Positions 23,026 through 34,873 of a DNA stretch of 64,000 bases are shown piece by piece. Each line of letters starts with the position of its first letter. Position 1 is the first letter of the stretch. The stretch comes from Owenia fusiformis (taxonomy: Eukaryota; Annelida; Polychaeta; Sabellida; Oweniidae), in assembly GCA_903813345.2 (NCBI GenBank), contig CAIIXF020000008.1, positions 27,820,822-27,884,821 of the forward strand. Direction: 5' to 3'. Position numbers and translations under genes: made by a program. The notes under the pieces were generated by a model, which was not told where the DNA came from, searched no databases, and was given only the letters and a program-made list of their open reading frames with translations.

Positions 23026-24417
23026 ATGCATCAAGTAGCAAGTTTCATCACGTGCCTTTATTTCTGTATTCACAGCGTATAAAGCAGAACTACAAAATGT
23101 TTTTGTTAGCAAAGATACTGCAAAGAATACAGATTATTCAATGTAGAAACTATATGGATGATGATTTGTAAAAAATCTTCTTTTAAAAATGATTTCTTTG
23201 AAGAACCTATATATAGCTATAGCTAACAATACAAGTAGCAAATTAAACTGAAGACATCCGGCCCTCCATCCATCTCATCTCATCCTTGACCAATAAAAAC
23301 TTGGGTCATCATATTTGGTTGGTCAACCTTCTAAGTAAGACGATGAATGGGTAATAAAGTTATCACCACCTTTCGAGACCTGTTCTCAGAGGCCGGTTTT
23401 GTTCATTCTGATACTCATCACACCTTTCTGTCTTCAACGGGAAATATGTTCTGATTTATAGTTGGTTACATTTTGTGATCTGATATCATCAGATGTCAGG
23501 GCAACACCATTCCAAATTCTTAGTGTGATGGTCACCATGTATGCCCAATAATGTTGAAACATAACAAAGTTTTACATTATATTTTATTGCCATTAGTTGC
23601 ACAATCTGTCTCATTTCGTTTTATGACCAATAAAATACAATACAATTAGGCTAAGATAAAGATATCCATCAAGATTTTTGTAATGCTTTTAACCAGTCTA
23701 CGCCCTCCCCTTCCGACGCCAAGGTTTATCATCAATATTCCACAGAAATATGAGTTTCAGTGTTGTTTTACTTTTTAAATTGTATACTCTCTAAACCAAA
23801 AGATTTTTCATGCATTGTGATTTTATTTATGAGATTAATTAGAAAATGTCCAGCAGTTATACATCTATCAATCCTAAAAAGTTAATTCCTATTATATGGT
23901 CATTACAATCATCATAGTCTTTAAAACGATTTCATAGGTCAGTAGATCTCCGTAATTGATTTGATTGGTCCTCAATATTTTCAAGAAAACCGTACGGGGC
24001 CAGATGTAAAGTAAGCTCCAGCTCTCTCATTGCCCTCTAGAATGAAGCTAAGAGAAAGCTATGATTTCTTATGGTGGGCTTCCATATAAGCGTAGCGTTT
24101 GACACTGTGGTTTATTCCCATGAGTGAGTAGAAGGCGTAAAATTCATAAATAAATAAATTATGGCGGGATGTTTATAGTAGCAAAATCAATTCATTGGGA
24201 TATTAGAACAAAATATTTAATTCAATTCTTAATTAATATCAACTTTTCTGGAAAGTTTCGAATTCACAATGACGAACGGTACGTATCTTTTAGAATCAAT
24301 ACTTTAGAATGAAGTGTATTTTTAAAATTTAAATCTCAAATAAAATAGGATTAGTGTCAGAGTGAAATATGGATTACATATAACAATTTAAAAAATGTGG
24401 CTATTAGAGGATTTGCT
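23026..24417. other. no gene seen
   Basis: AT-rich sequence with no convincing exon or repeat. Confidence 0.4.
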
Positions 24418-25159
24418 TATAATATGTATACTTTATGCCAATGTCTAGATTATCCCAACATCTTTATGTTTACATTAGATGGCATTATTCATGATACATT
24501 TACTAGAAATAAAAAACTTACATATATAATTGTACTTGTGCATGGTGATTGATGACCACAGTAGGGGGGGGGGGTGTATAGAGATATTGTATATCGTATA
24601 AGAGGCTGATAATTTATTGTATATTGTATAAGAGGGGGCAAAATTTATCGTATATGGTATAAGAGGTGTAAAAAATATGGTATATGGTATAATAGAAAAT
24701 ATATGGTATATGGTATCTAGAATTAAAAAAGGCTAATTATGAAGAAAGTGCACCCTAAAGTTCCCCATTGCGTCAACTCTCTTACTGTAACCGTGTTGGA
24801 AAAACATGGAAAAGTAGTCTCTCTAATTGGTTCCACATTCCAGGTCAATCAATACTGTAAGTTTAGAAAAAATCCTTCTCAAACTAAGAGTTTTGTGCCC
24901 TTTTCATTCAAATTTTCACAGGAGGTGTTAAATATAGTCTCAAATAAGAATCACGCCGGATGATCAGAAGAAATGAACGAAGGGGGGTAGATCTAGCTGG
25001 TTTTTGGTAGAAAATTCAACAAATCTTGAAGATTTATTTTTTCAAGAGAAAGTTTACAATTGAATGGCTAAATGAATAGACGCAGTGGACGGGGGAATAT
25101 GTTAGGTCTTCTTGGATTTTTTTGAACTGTGAAGTTTTAGAATAAAACATCTATTAAAT

Positions 25160-25722
25160 AAGTGCAGCGTCGACAACGTGCAAATGCCAATTTTTTGCTA
25201 TAAATCAACCAACAGGGGTCTACACGACCTGTAATAAATACTTGTAAGTGAAGTAATTATCACAAAACTATTGTCATCATTGGTTTTGTAAAACACGTTA
25301 CCATACGTTATATAAAAAGTAATCGAACGTTATTACAATTGAACGGAGGGGGGAGTAATGTGTCTATAAGACCTATGAAAACTTCCATTAACTCCATATG
25401 TCCCCATTTTTCACTTTTCAGAGTTGTAACATCAAGTTACTGAGTAAGTGAGTTCATTTTTCAAGTACACGAATTTGTGGAAATTTCTTCCACCTTAAAG
25501 ACATATTACTACACCCCCCCCCCCTCCGTTCACTCCCCCCCCCCCTCCGTTCAATTATCCGATTATTTTTTATCTATCATTTGGAAAATTATTTTAAAAA
25601 ACCGGCAAAGAATTTTGTGATAAAAACGTTGCTTATATATTTATTACAGGTCGTACAGACCATTGTTGCTTGATTTATAGCAAAAACATTGGCATTTGCA
25701 CGTTGGCGACGTTGACTCATCT
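25160..25722. repeat. Foldback with arms of about 220 bp
   Basis: The left arm runs from GCAGCGTCGACAACGTGC to GAACGGAGGGGGGAGTAA. The right arm is the reverse complement (CCCCTCCGTTCAATTA to GCACGTTGGCGACGTTGAC). A spacer of about 115 bp separates them. Confidence 0.6.
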
Positions 25723-25888
25723 TAACTTTGATGAAAAATATGGTCACTATGGCTACTCGTGTTTCGGGGTATGTGGGATAAATCATTAAAATATTTGAGT
25801 ATAAAGTGTTCATACAGCGCATGTTTTAATACAAGCATCACAATGCTAATATAGCATAATATAGCAAAAGGTTTTTATTTGGTCTTCA

Positions 25889-26522
25889 AACTGTCATATG
25901 TTGGATTTCGGCTATTTATTGGGGATTTGAACAGGTGCATATGTTAGGCCAATGCATTACCTCCAGATCAAGCACTCATCGAGGTAATAAAATAATTTGG
26001 ACTTTGAGACAGGGAAGGTTTTTCTGAAATGTTGTCCTGATTTTTAGCCCTTTCCACATGTTTTTTCAATGTTTGATGCACCAATATGTTGCACTTTGAG
26101 ACACAGTCTTGAGACACAGTTAACCTCTAAAATATGATTTATTTGGGATAAAGTGGAAAACAGTACATGTATTTCCCATGTTATTTTCCCATAGGGAAAA
26201 CTCATGTGATCCATTGTTTTCAGCTAAAGTTTGGTCATGCAAAATTGATATCTTTAAAACCCCTGCATGAATCATATTTTCATTTAAAACGCAACAGAGT
26301 GATCGATGCAACAAACATTGAAAAACAGGTGTGGAAAGGGCTGGAAATCAGGACAACATTACAGAAAAAACATGTTGATGGGGTGCAAATTTGCACCTTC
26401 CCTGACTTAAAGTCCAAATTATTTTATAATCTCTATGATTGCTTGTCCTGGAGTTAATGCATTGGCCTAACATATGCACCTGTTCAAATCCTCAGAAAAT
26501 AGCCAAAATCCAATATATGACT
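25889..26522. repeat. Foldback with arms of about 210 bp
   Basis: Left-arm landmarks are GAACAGGTGCATATGTTAGG and CCTGATTTTTAGCCC. They are mirrored in the right arm by CCTAACATATGCACCTGTTC and GGGCTGGAAATCAGGAC. A spacer of about 200 bp separates the arms. It is adjacent to the foldback at 25,160-25,722. Confidence 0.6.
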
Positions 26523-28125
26523 GAAATCTGTTGCGATACCGTCTGTGCCCGGGCGTCTGTGGTCCTTTAAAAGAAAGTTATTTCTAGTTGCATAGAGTAG
26601 TTTTCATTCTCATCAATACATCTTTGCCTTGAAATCATTCTTGAAACATGTGGTTTGAACTTTATGGAAATTTGCTTTATTTTGACACACCTTTGTTTAA
26701 CTTATACTGTCTTTAAGGCTGCCTTATCTGAAACCCCGAAGTGTCTCTTGTTAAACAATCAAGTCTCGTCTTGCCTTTATTTCAAACTCTAATTTCCAGA
26801 CTCGAGTCCAATCAAAAATGAATTATCTACATGGAAGTTTGTGAAGTCCTTTATTTCTGAAACTGTTTTCAATAGTTGATATTTTCAGGTACAAAATTAT
26901 TGTGCATTGTGAATCTTCATTACCTATCTGATACATATTTTCCTCAGCAAACTTTATTTTCATAGAACACATGATGAATCTTTTATTCCACATTCTCAAT
27001 TTTGCATCAATTATGTTTCAAGGATTCTTTTCCCTGGCTCACTATGAAGGATTCCATTGACATTAAAATATGTCATGGGAAAGTAGGTCATAAGAAAGAG
27101 GAACACTGAGTTCCACCCATTCCAATGATGCAGGTTGTGTGCTAATTTTGAATATCTTTATGGTACTTTTACAGGTAATGGGCTAATGGCTTTAGCAAAT
27201 TGCAGAAATGTTAAAGTTAGTTTTTTGGTCAAAGTAGGTTGTGAAATCACTAAAGATAAGTCATGAATCTTATATCATAAATGTGTTTTAAATCAACTTG
27301 TTTACCTGAAAATAAAATGTGGTCACAGCTTTTCTGAACATGCGGATGTACCCGAATGGTGTCTTATTCATAATGTAATAAATGAAATCATTGTGGTATG
27401 TATGTGGAGTCTATTTCCCTTATAATAATACATTTACTTTAGCACATGGATTCTCTCCTAATATTATTTCCTCATAAATATCCAAACTTTAATCAAAAGC
27501 AGTTTCAAAATGATCGTATATTGTATTTCACCTAAAACATCGTATATGGTATAAGAGCTGTGAAAAATATTGTATATGGTATAAAAGGGGTGAAAAAATA
27601 TTGTATATGGTATAAGAGAGCTGAAAAATATTGTATATGCATTTCCAAGACCCTCTATACACCCCCCCCCCACAATAGTCTGATGATGATGATTATAAAA
27701 TCTAGACTTTATGCCAATGTCTAGATTATGCCCCCCTCCCCTCTCTCTATTGTATGATGACATTAGATTTCATAATGATATACGAAATATAAAAGTGAAA
27801 AAAAAATAAAATAAAAATTGTACTTGTACATGATAACCGCCATAGTCTTATTGCTCAGATGAGGAAAACAAATGCTTACCTAGACAGTATGCAAATGTCT
27901 AGATTACGTGTATGCCCACCTCTCTTTTGTATAATTAAGATTTCATTATGATATATATACTAAGTGACCACATATAACATTGTATTTGTACATAATAACC
28001 ACCATAGTCTTCTTGCTCAAACGAGGAAAAAATGCTTATAATACTCAGACATGCCAATGTCTAGAATATGCCAACTTCTCTATTGTACCTTTATATCATT
28101 TTATCATCCATAGATTTTCGTTTAT

Positions 28126-28796
28126 GCACATAAAAACTTGATAGGATAGATAGGATAGGTATTATAACATTATATTATAACACTTTTAGAGGGTTCTGTT
28201 TTTGGGTCACCCTGTATACCCGGCTAGTTATTTTGTATCTCAACCAGCTTATATCTGGTCGGCTATAAGTGGCATGCAATTGTTATGTTTTGTTGTGTCT
28301 GGTGTATCTGAACGGATATGGACTTGGATGTCGTCGCAAAATAAAAGTCAATTAATAGCAGATCATTTATTCACTATTATGTTAATTACAGCTTTTCGAT
28401 TTGTGGAAAGTGAAAACAAAATTTGTGGAAACAAAATGACGCAAGCCTCTTCTATATATTGCACTAGAACCGGAAGTAAATAAAACCACGAAGTCGAACC
28501 TGATTTCACGGAGATAAAATCTGGTCAACGATCGTCAAGAGTCCACATACTCTACATTTAACACGCTAGGATTGTTTATGAATGTACAAGGATTTATTTT
28601 ATGTACAAGCTGTGACAATAAATACTCTGGTATGTGACAATTTTACGTATAAAACATCTTACACAATTATCAATAGGGCGTAACCGACATGGAAAACCGG
28701 TTCTGTGACCTACTTCTTCATTCAAAACACGCGGACGTCAGAGACGCTATGTAAATAACAACATCAGCACGTGTTTTGATTGACAATATCATCAAT
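28126..28796 (+). other. region upstream of LINE ORF1, probably partly its 5' UTR
   Basis: It includes half of a small inverted-repeat element (TTTTTGGGTCACCCTGTA near 28,211-28,228, like the one at 49,345-49,418). The LINE that follows starts somewhere in this stretch. I could not find its 5' end or a target duplication. Confidence 0.35.
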
Positions 28797-30374
28797 ATGG
28801 CTGGCTGCAACTCAGACCATTCTGATGGCATGGAATCCGATTATGAAGATGTAGATGATATAGCTACGCAAACAGAAAGCCAAACATTTGAACATATTAA
28901 ACATTTATGCGGAGGAAAATCCCGAGAAGAATTCAAAAGTGAAATATCACGTATTCAATCCTCGGACGATCACCTACGAGATGTAAGATCGAGTCTATTT
29001 GCCCTTGCAAAACAACGTAGGCCCAAGGATATTCCAAGAGGAACACTCATCAACAGACGTACCTCAGATAAAATATGCGATGACTGCTACATACTATATC
29101 ACTTCTTGGAAGGTGATTGTAATGTGAGTGAAATTAAAACAATACTTAGTTGCAAACAATCCATCAGCAGTGCGCCAACACAAACATGTACAAGGGCAAA
29201 TGAAAACGACAATTTACCGTCTGAGACACTACTAACCCATATCCTCTCCTTGAAGGATATTGTTAGAGAAAATCAGGTAGAATCCAATGAAAATATATGT
29301 AACCTTAAGAAGCAAATACTTGAAATCAGTTCAAAAAATCAGAATGAAATCATTTCTCTGAAACAAAAAGAGCAGAACCTCCGCGACAATATCGCACAAC
29401 TTAAGACGGAGCTGAGACTAGTTAAACAGTCGTCTAATGAAAAAGATGATACGGTACGAGCTCTGGAGGAAATCATAAAACAGAAAGATATCTTACTGTC
29501 CAAAAAGATAGCAAGTATAGAAAACAGCCTAACATGCAAAACAAAGAACAAGAAATCACCCCCTCCTGTAACTGATCCCAACGAAACACAGAAGCAGCAA
29601 ACCGAAGAAGAACAACAAAACAGGTGTGAACACAATCAAAACCATACACATGATAATGGTGACAATAGCAAAACAATGGCACGTGAACGACAGCGATATC
29701 TTTCTGCGCAATGCTCAACATCAAGACAAAATGAACGCGAAAATTTACCAGAAATAAAAAGTACAACCATGGAACTCACAAGACCAAGCAATGGCGCTGC
29801 CGACACACCTGTTACAGAGAACAACAAGCCAGAACAACACCACACATTGTCTACGAGTGGCTCTACTAAGCCTAATAAAACTACAAATCAGATGAAAACC
29901 ACCAAAGAAACCATAAATGCACAAGACTCGGAAGCAACAACGATCCCTTCACGAATAACCTACAGGTCCAATAAAACAACCCCTAAGACATCCTATGATG
30001 ATAGCATTGGAGACTGGCCATCGAACTCATTTACGTTGGATGATTATGACGATGGGTTCGAAGGCTCCAAACCAAGACGGAAAGTTAAATGGCTAGTGCT
30101 ATCCAGAATCAACTCACGTCTCTCGTGGCCTGATCTCCAAAATAAAATCATTAAATACGCACAACGTAAAAATGTTGAATTAACATTCGTCAGGCATTTA
30201 AAATCAGGTGACGTAAGAAATTCATACAGTCTCAAATGGTATACTCTTCGCATCAATGTTAACACAAATGACTGTGACTCAGCTTTAAGGAAAGACTTCT
30301 GGCCTGAGAATATTATTTGTAGAGAATGGATCAGTGACCATGAGGAATCTTCACATGCATCTATATGGGAGTAA
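28797..30374 (+). CDS. LINE ORF1 (nucleic-acid-binding/coiled-coil protein)
   Basis: 525 codons from ATG 28,797 (ATCAATATGG context). The N-terminal part is acidic, followed by a small Cys-containing segment (ICDDCYILYHFLEGDC). A predicted coiled coil (about residues 155-245, rich in K/E/Q/L) comes next, then a long polar Thr/Asn/Gln-rich linker. The basic C-terminal domain begins KVKWLVLSRINSRLSWPDLQ and ends FWPENIICREWISD. This is the layout of LINE ORF1 proteins that form multimers and coat the element RNA. Its stop overlaps the ORF2 start by 10 bp. The frame is undamaged. Confidence 0.8.
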   Translation: MAGCNSDHSDGMESDYEDVDDIATQTESQTFEHIKHLCGGKSREEFKSEISRIQSSDDHLRDVRSSLFALAKQRRPKDIPRGTLINRRTSDKICDDCYILYHFLEGDCNVSEIKTILSCKQSISSAPTQTCTRANENDNLPSETLLTHILSLKDIVRENQVESNENICNLKKQILEISSKNQNEIISLKQKEQNLRDNIAQLKTELRLVKQSSNEKDDTVRALEEIIKQKDILLSKKIASIENSLTCKTKNKKSPPPVTDPNETQKQQTEEEQQNRCEHNQNHTHDNGDNSKTMARERQRYLSAQCSTSRQNERENLPEIKSTTMELTRPSNGAADTPVTENNKPEQHHTLSTSGSTKPNKTTNQMKTTKETINAQDSEATTIPSRITYRSNKTTPKTSYDDSIGDWPSNSFTLDDYDDGFEGSKPRRKVKWLVLSRINSRLSWPDLQNKIIKYAQRKNVELTFVRHLKSGDVRNSYSLKWYTLRINVNTNDCDSALRKDFWPENIICREWISDHEESSHASIWE

Positions 30375-33300
30375 AACCAAAGTTATCATTATGTAATATG
30401 TTACACGTAGCCTTTTTGGTGTTAATCAGTCATAGCTTATCCTCATACGCGACATCTATTAATATGCATAAGCAAACAAGTGATCTTAGGTTATTTTGCT
30501 GGAATTCACAAGGAATAATGTATGGTGCACCATATATATCTGAACACCTGAAGTCAGTCGACATTGCAGTGATCACTGAACACTGGTTACATTCAGATTC
30601 AATTAATTTCTGTAATACACTTGATTTAGATTTTACAAGTAATGTAATCACAGATCATCGTCTCAATGTAGATAATCCAAAAAGGCCACGTGGTATAGGG
30701 GGAGTTTGTATAATATATAGAAAATCACTATATGCTAAGCATATTCAATTGAATTTCGAATCTGATAGGATTTGTGGAATTGAATTGACCGTCAATGGAA
30801 ATGATACACTTTTTATTTTCGGTGTATACATGCCATCGACCAACAGTTCAATTCCCGAATATAAAGAATGTCTCAATCTTTTAGATGATTTATATAATAT
30901 ATATAGCCCAGAGGGCAATATAATTCTGTGCGGCGATTTCAATGCACATTTGTCCAGAGATATCTGCCCTAGAATACAAGGGACCAGTAATTATAGAGGT
31001 AAATTGATTGAAACATTCTTAACTGAAAATAATCTATTATCGATCAATTGTCAAACATTAGCAACAGGTCCTTGGTTTACGTACTACAACGATGCAGTGC
31101 AAACATGTATTGATCACATCTTTATCAAAAATGCAGGTATAGATTGTATAAAAAAATGTGTAGTCCTAGATGACCATCCACTGAACTTATCTGATCATCA
31201 TCCCATTTACCTCGTAATGTCGCTTAATCAGTTACCATTGAAATATATAGCAGACAGCATCCCTAGGCCCAACTGGAACAAAGCCAGTGAACAACATCTA
31301 CTCTTATATAAGAATTATATCACAACTCGATTGAACCCCTGTTTAATTGAATGTGATACTGTTGACGACACAGAACAGCTCACCAATGAACTTACAAATA
31401 TTCTGAGAAGTGCGTCAAAACTCCATCTACCGAAATCTAAATATAAGCCCTTTCTCAAGCCATATTGGAAATCGCATGAACTTAAACCACTGCATGATAA
31501 CATGAGGCATGCGCGGCAAATATGGGTAGCATCTGGTAAACCAAGGGGCAATCAGTTTGCCTCGTATTCCTCATACAAGCATGATAAAAGATTATTCTCT
31601 AATGCCTTAAGAATCGCCAAATTACATTACGAACGTGAATTATACAACGACCTTGAATCCGCTGCAGAAGTTGACATTAATACATTTTACAAAGCAGTGC
31701 GCAACACAACAAATGGACCGTCAACCTGCCACGAACTTAAAATTGGAAGTGAGATTATAAGGGACCCAGATAGAATACGAGATGAATGGGCAAATTATTT
31801 TGAAAATCTTGGGAAGCCCAAAAGTTACCCCAATTTTGATGACAATTTTAAAGCTAACATCGAACACGACCTCAAACAAATGAAGCGCGAAAGTACACTT
31901 AATGAAGACATTTATCTAACCAACCCCATAACAGAAGATGAGGTAACAAAGGCGATGCAACATTTTAAAAATAATAAATCGCCTGGTCACGATCTTATAA
32001 CAATTGAACACTTAAGACACGGTGGTCAGATAGTACTTAAGGCTCTAACGGCGATTTATAATGGCATCGTGCAATCCGAAAAGGTTCCCCCGAGTCACAA
32101 ACTAGGAGTCATGATAGCCAGACATAAAGGGAAAAATAAGGATCCATTGATCAAAGAAAATCACAGAGGCCTCACACTTACGCCAATCATTAACAAAATA
32201 TGGGACCGTATAGTTCTAGGGCGATGGACATTCTCACCGCATGAATATCAATTCGCATACCAAAAAGGAGCCGGGAGTCAAATGGCACAGTTTGTTCATC
32301 AGGAAACCATCTACCATTACATTGAAAGAGGCAGCAAGGTGCATGTTGCATATTTAGATAATAAATCTGCATTTGACCTCCTGTGGCGCGAGGGTCTCTT
32401 CTACAAGCTATATCAGCTTGGAGTAAACGCTAAACTATGGCGCATTATAATAGACAGCTATAGTAACACACGTGCGTCCTTTTTATATAATGGTAAACTG
32501 TCACGACCCTTCCACATTGAGCAAGGTACGGGTCAAGGCCGAGTGATGAGTACCTGGTGGTTCCTTATCTTCATTAATGACCTTATAAAGGAACTCTGTG
32601 AATTTTCAACTTCGGGTCTTTATGTAGGAGACACTTATATACCAACAATCTTGGTTGCTGATGACACTACCGTGATGTCAACAACAGTAAATGGTTTACA
32701 ATGCTTATTGGATATCGTGTATAACTACAGTAGCAAATGGCGTCTTGTATACCATGCAGGATCAGACAGCAAGAGTAAAATAATTACATATCCTGAAACA
32801 AAGAAGTCAATTTTAAAGAACAAACTCACAAGACAATGGAAATTGGGACCAGACACAATCCCCGAAACAGATCAACACACATATATTGGCAATTTGATGG
32901 TGAGTGATCTGAGATCATCGGAACGAACAAAAATAGCCTGTAAAAAAGCCAAACAATCATTCCATGCTCTCAATAAAATTGGAATGAGAAACAGAGCCAT
33001 GAATCCGCTAGCCTCGGTCAAAATATGGAAAACTGTCATAATCCCCTCTGCACTCTATGGTTCAGAACTATGGGGAAAATTAACCAAGTCTGAACTAAAC
33101 AATCTTGAAATAACACAGAAATACGTAGTGAAAACTATCCAGGGATATGGCAAAAGGACTTCATCAGCAATAGTACTAAGTACCCTAGGTCTATGGACAA
33201 TGGAAGCTCAGATTAACAAAGCCAAATTATCCTTCCTTCACAGATTATGTACGTCAAATCCCAATTCCATCATAAAAACGATTCTACTGATCAGAATAAG

Positions 33301-33955
33301 TTCTTGGCTATTAAACATCTATGACACACATTTAGGGTTCATACCAGATATTATTGAAGTGTTGTCAAAGTATGAAGTACTTTATGAAATATTCTCAGGC
33401 TATCTTCAATCTTTTACATTCCCCTCGAAGGCCAAATGGAAAAGCTATGTGAATGCTCAAATCAATATTAACGAAACTGGAAACTGGCAACGCTTGCTCT
33501 CCAATAATACAAAATTAAACAGATTTGCGCAAATTCAGACTGAACTTAAACCAGCAATACATTGGGTAGCTGGCAGGAAATATCCTCTTAAAACATGGGC
33601 ATTTGCAATACTTCTACATTTGGCTTCAAGGGAACTTCCAGATGACGATTTCAATACGCAATGTCTGAGGTGCGGTAGAACCACCAATGATACTGTCAAA
33701 CACATGATAGTAGAATGTCAATTTTTAATTGCATTAAGAAATGAAATGTATGAAAATATTATAAATAGCATCTCTGTGCATCAGTCATGTGAACTCCTAA
33801 ACAGTGAAGATGACATAATCCTAGAATTTCTCCTTGGAGGACGCTCCGATATTTTGCATACAATTGATGATGCCACATCAATAAAATTGCTTAACATATG
33901 TGCAACATACATCAATATGATGATGTACAGATTCACCAACACTTGTTTAGAATAA
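30365..33955 (+). CDS. LINE ORF2: APE-type endonuclease and reverse transcriptase
   Basis: 1,196 codons, starting in the sequence ATGGGAGTAA that overlaps the ORF1 stop, so reinitiation is likely. A signal-like hydrophobic segment (about residues 12-28, LHVAFLVLISHSLSSYA) comes first. The endonuclease follows (FCWNSQGIM, GDFNAH at 190-195, LSDHHPIY). RT motif A is YLDNKSAFD (663-671), motif B is QGTGQGRVMST, and the catalytic box is VADD (764-767), with Val where Tyr/Phe is usual. A C-terminal C-L-R-C...H...C finger begins at residue 1100. The enzyme nicks target DNA and copies the element RNA. The intact length suggests recent activity. Confidence 0.9.
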   Translation: MGVKPKLSLCNMLHVAFLVLISHSLSSYATSINMHKQTSDLRLFCWNSQGIMYGAPYISEHLKSVDIAVITEHWLHSDSINFCNTLDLDFTSNVITDHRLNVDNPKRPRGIGGVCIIYRKSLYAKHIQLNFESDRICGIELTVNGNDTLFIFGVYMPSTNSSIPEYKECLNLLDDLYNIYSPEGNIILCGDFNAHLSRDICPRIQGTSNYRGKLIETFLTENNLLSINCQTLATGPWFTYYNDAVQTCIDHIFIKNAGIDCIKKCVVLDDHPLNLSDHHPIYLVMSLNQLPLKYIADSIPRPNWNKASEQHLLLYKNYITTRLNPCLIECDTVDDTEQLTNELTNILRSASKLHLPKSKYKPFLKPYWKSHELKPLHDNMRHARQIWVASGKPRGNQFASYSSYKHDKRLFSNALRIAKLHYERELYNDLESAAEVDINTFYKAVRNTTNGPSTCHELKIGSEIIRDPDRIRDEWANYFENLGKPKSYPNFDDNFKANIEHDLKQMKRESTLNEDIYLTNPITEDEVTKAMQHFKNNKSPGHDLITIEHLRHGGQIVLKALTAIYNGIVQSEKVPPSHKLGVMIARHKGKNKDPLIKENHRGLTLTPIINKIWDRIVLGRWTFSPHEYQFAYQKGAGSQMAQFVHQETIYHYIERGSKVHVAYLDNKSAFDLLWREGLFYKLYQLGVNAKLWRIIIDSYSNTRASFLYNGKLSRPFHIEQGTGQGRVMSTWWFLIFINDLIKELCEFSTSGLYVGDTYIPTILVADDTTVMSTTVNGLQCLLDIVYNYSSKWRLVYHAGSDSKSKIITYPETKKSILKNKLTRQWKLGPDTIPETDQHTYIGNLMVSDLRSSERTKIACKKAKQSFHALNKIGMRNRAMNPLASVKIWKTVIIPSALYGSELWGKLTKSELNNLEITQKYVVKTIQGYGKRTSSAIVLSTLGLWTMEAQINKAKLSFLHRLCTSNPNSIIKTILLIRISSWLLNIYDTHLGFIPDIIEVLSKYEVLYEIFSGYLQSFTFPSKAKWKSYVNAQININETGNWQRLLSNNTKLNRFAQIQTELKPAIHWVAGRKYPLKTWAFAILLHLASRELPDDDFNTQCLRCGRTTNDTVKHMIVECQFLIALRNEMYENIINSISVHQSCELLNSEDDIILEFLLGGRSDILHTIDDATSIKLLNICATYINMMMYRFTNTCLE

Positions 33956-34143
33956 TACTGCACAGGTAGTACAGATCATCTACCTATATTTTTAAAAGAA
34001 AGTCACACATCTGTACATACTATGATACTATAAATAGTTTTCTTATTATAATTTTATTTTGATATAATGTAAATTGCTGCTTATTAATGTTGTAAATCTT
34101 CATAATGAAGGAAATAAATCAATACAATACAATACAATACAAT

Positions 34144-34607
34144 TACTCATGTAAAGCCCAATTTTTAGTAATCCCGATTTTCTCCCGATATCTTGGAATC
34201 GTTGATAAAGTTTCTGTACCCGCGGTTTTCTCCCGATTCCTTTTTAGAAATCCCGATTTTTCAGGAAAATTTTCGTTTTTCACCCGATTTTTGAAAAATC
34301 ACGACTTCTCCTGATTAAACAAAAATATCCCGATTTTTATTTATTTTTTACTTTACAGATAAGTACAATAATTTGGGTTAACCTTTTGAAAGATGACAAC
34401 CGAAGGAAGACTTTTAAAAAATATACATTATTTTTTTTAAGATTTAGCTTCAAATGAAGTCAAGCTTCAGATTATCTATACGACAGAAATTCAAGTGAGT
34501 TGACTTGTTCGATCAAATGTTCAGATGGTTCTAGATTACCTTTTTAAATATATTTTAGCATATATTTTACGAAATAACTAAGAAACGGTTTCAGTAATTA
34601 AAGCTCC
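34144..34607. other. spacer between two LINEs with degenerate TCCCGATTTT repeats
   Basis: Several imperfect copies of TCCCGATTTT(C/T) lie between 34,170 and 34,340. The remainder is AT-rich. No gene was seen. Confidence 0.5.
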
Positions 34608-34873
34608 CATTTACAGATGTTTTTTTTTTTATCATCTTTCATATTTATTGTAAGCACAAGTCATTTAGATACAATTACAAGGGGCAAAGCGCTGTAAGCA
34701 TTAGATGTCCCCTTATATAATTAAACAATAAAGTACAATATTCATTTTAACCTGGATGTCACCTGTAAATGGTAGAATGCCTTGCAATGAAACAAAAGAT
34801 AGGAGGGCTGCTGATATCCTGGGGGAGGGGTAGTATGTTGAAAAATGGAAACAGGTCATAGGCAGGAAAATAT

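Larger units (their letters stand above)
24564..27671. mobile_element. Putative 3.1 kb composite element with G-tract inverted ends
   Basis: It is bounded by a G-run plus TGTATAGAG on the left and the inverse CTCTATACA plus a C-run on the right. The flanks (CCACAGTA on the left, ACAATAGTCT on the right) look like two parts of one repeat module (compare ACCACCATAGTCT at 28,001). This suggests insertion with a target duplication of about 7 bp. No transposase frame was found. The boundaries are an inference. Confidence 0.35.
24418..28125. repeat. Repeat-rich block with dispersed about 170-bp modules
   Basis: Modules with CCAATGTCTAGATTATGCC-like and TTGTACTTGTACATGATAACC-like segments occur in the same orientation near 24,426, 27,708, 27,890 and 28,050. 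The first module is separated from the others by 3.1 kb bounded by inverted G-tract ends (GGGGTGTATAGAG at 24,570, CTCTATACACCCC at 27,652). Minisatellites of GTATATGGTATAAGAG lie just inside both ends, in direct orientation. Two foldbacks sit inside. No coding sequence was recognised. Confidence 0.55.
28797..34143 (+). mobile_element. Full-length or near full-length LINE (plus strand)
   Basis: It comprises ORF1, overlapping ORF2, a short 3' UTR and a simple-sequence tail (ATACA)n at about 34,120-34,143. Both ORFs are open. The 5' end is not resolved and lies somewhere before 28,797. It converges tail-to-tail on the minus-strand LINE at 34,620-40,473. Confidence 0.75.

Noticed and set aside
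28202-28483. 93-codon plus-strand open frame upstream of LINE ORF1
   Set aside because: It begins in the end of a small inverted-repeat element and matches no LINE protein; probably non-coding.
28776-28796. Earlier start for the plus-strand LINE ORF1
   Set aside because: The codon at 28,776 is not ATG; the first ATG in frame is at 28,797 with a good context.
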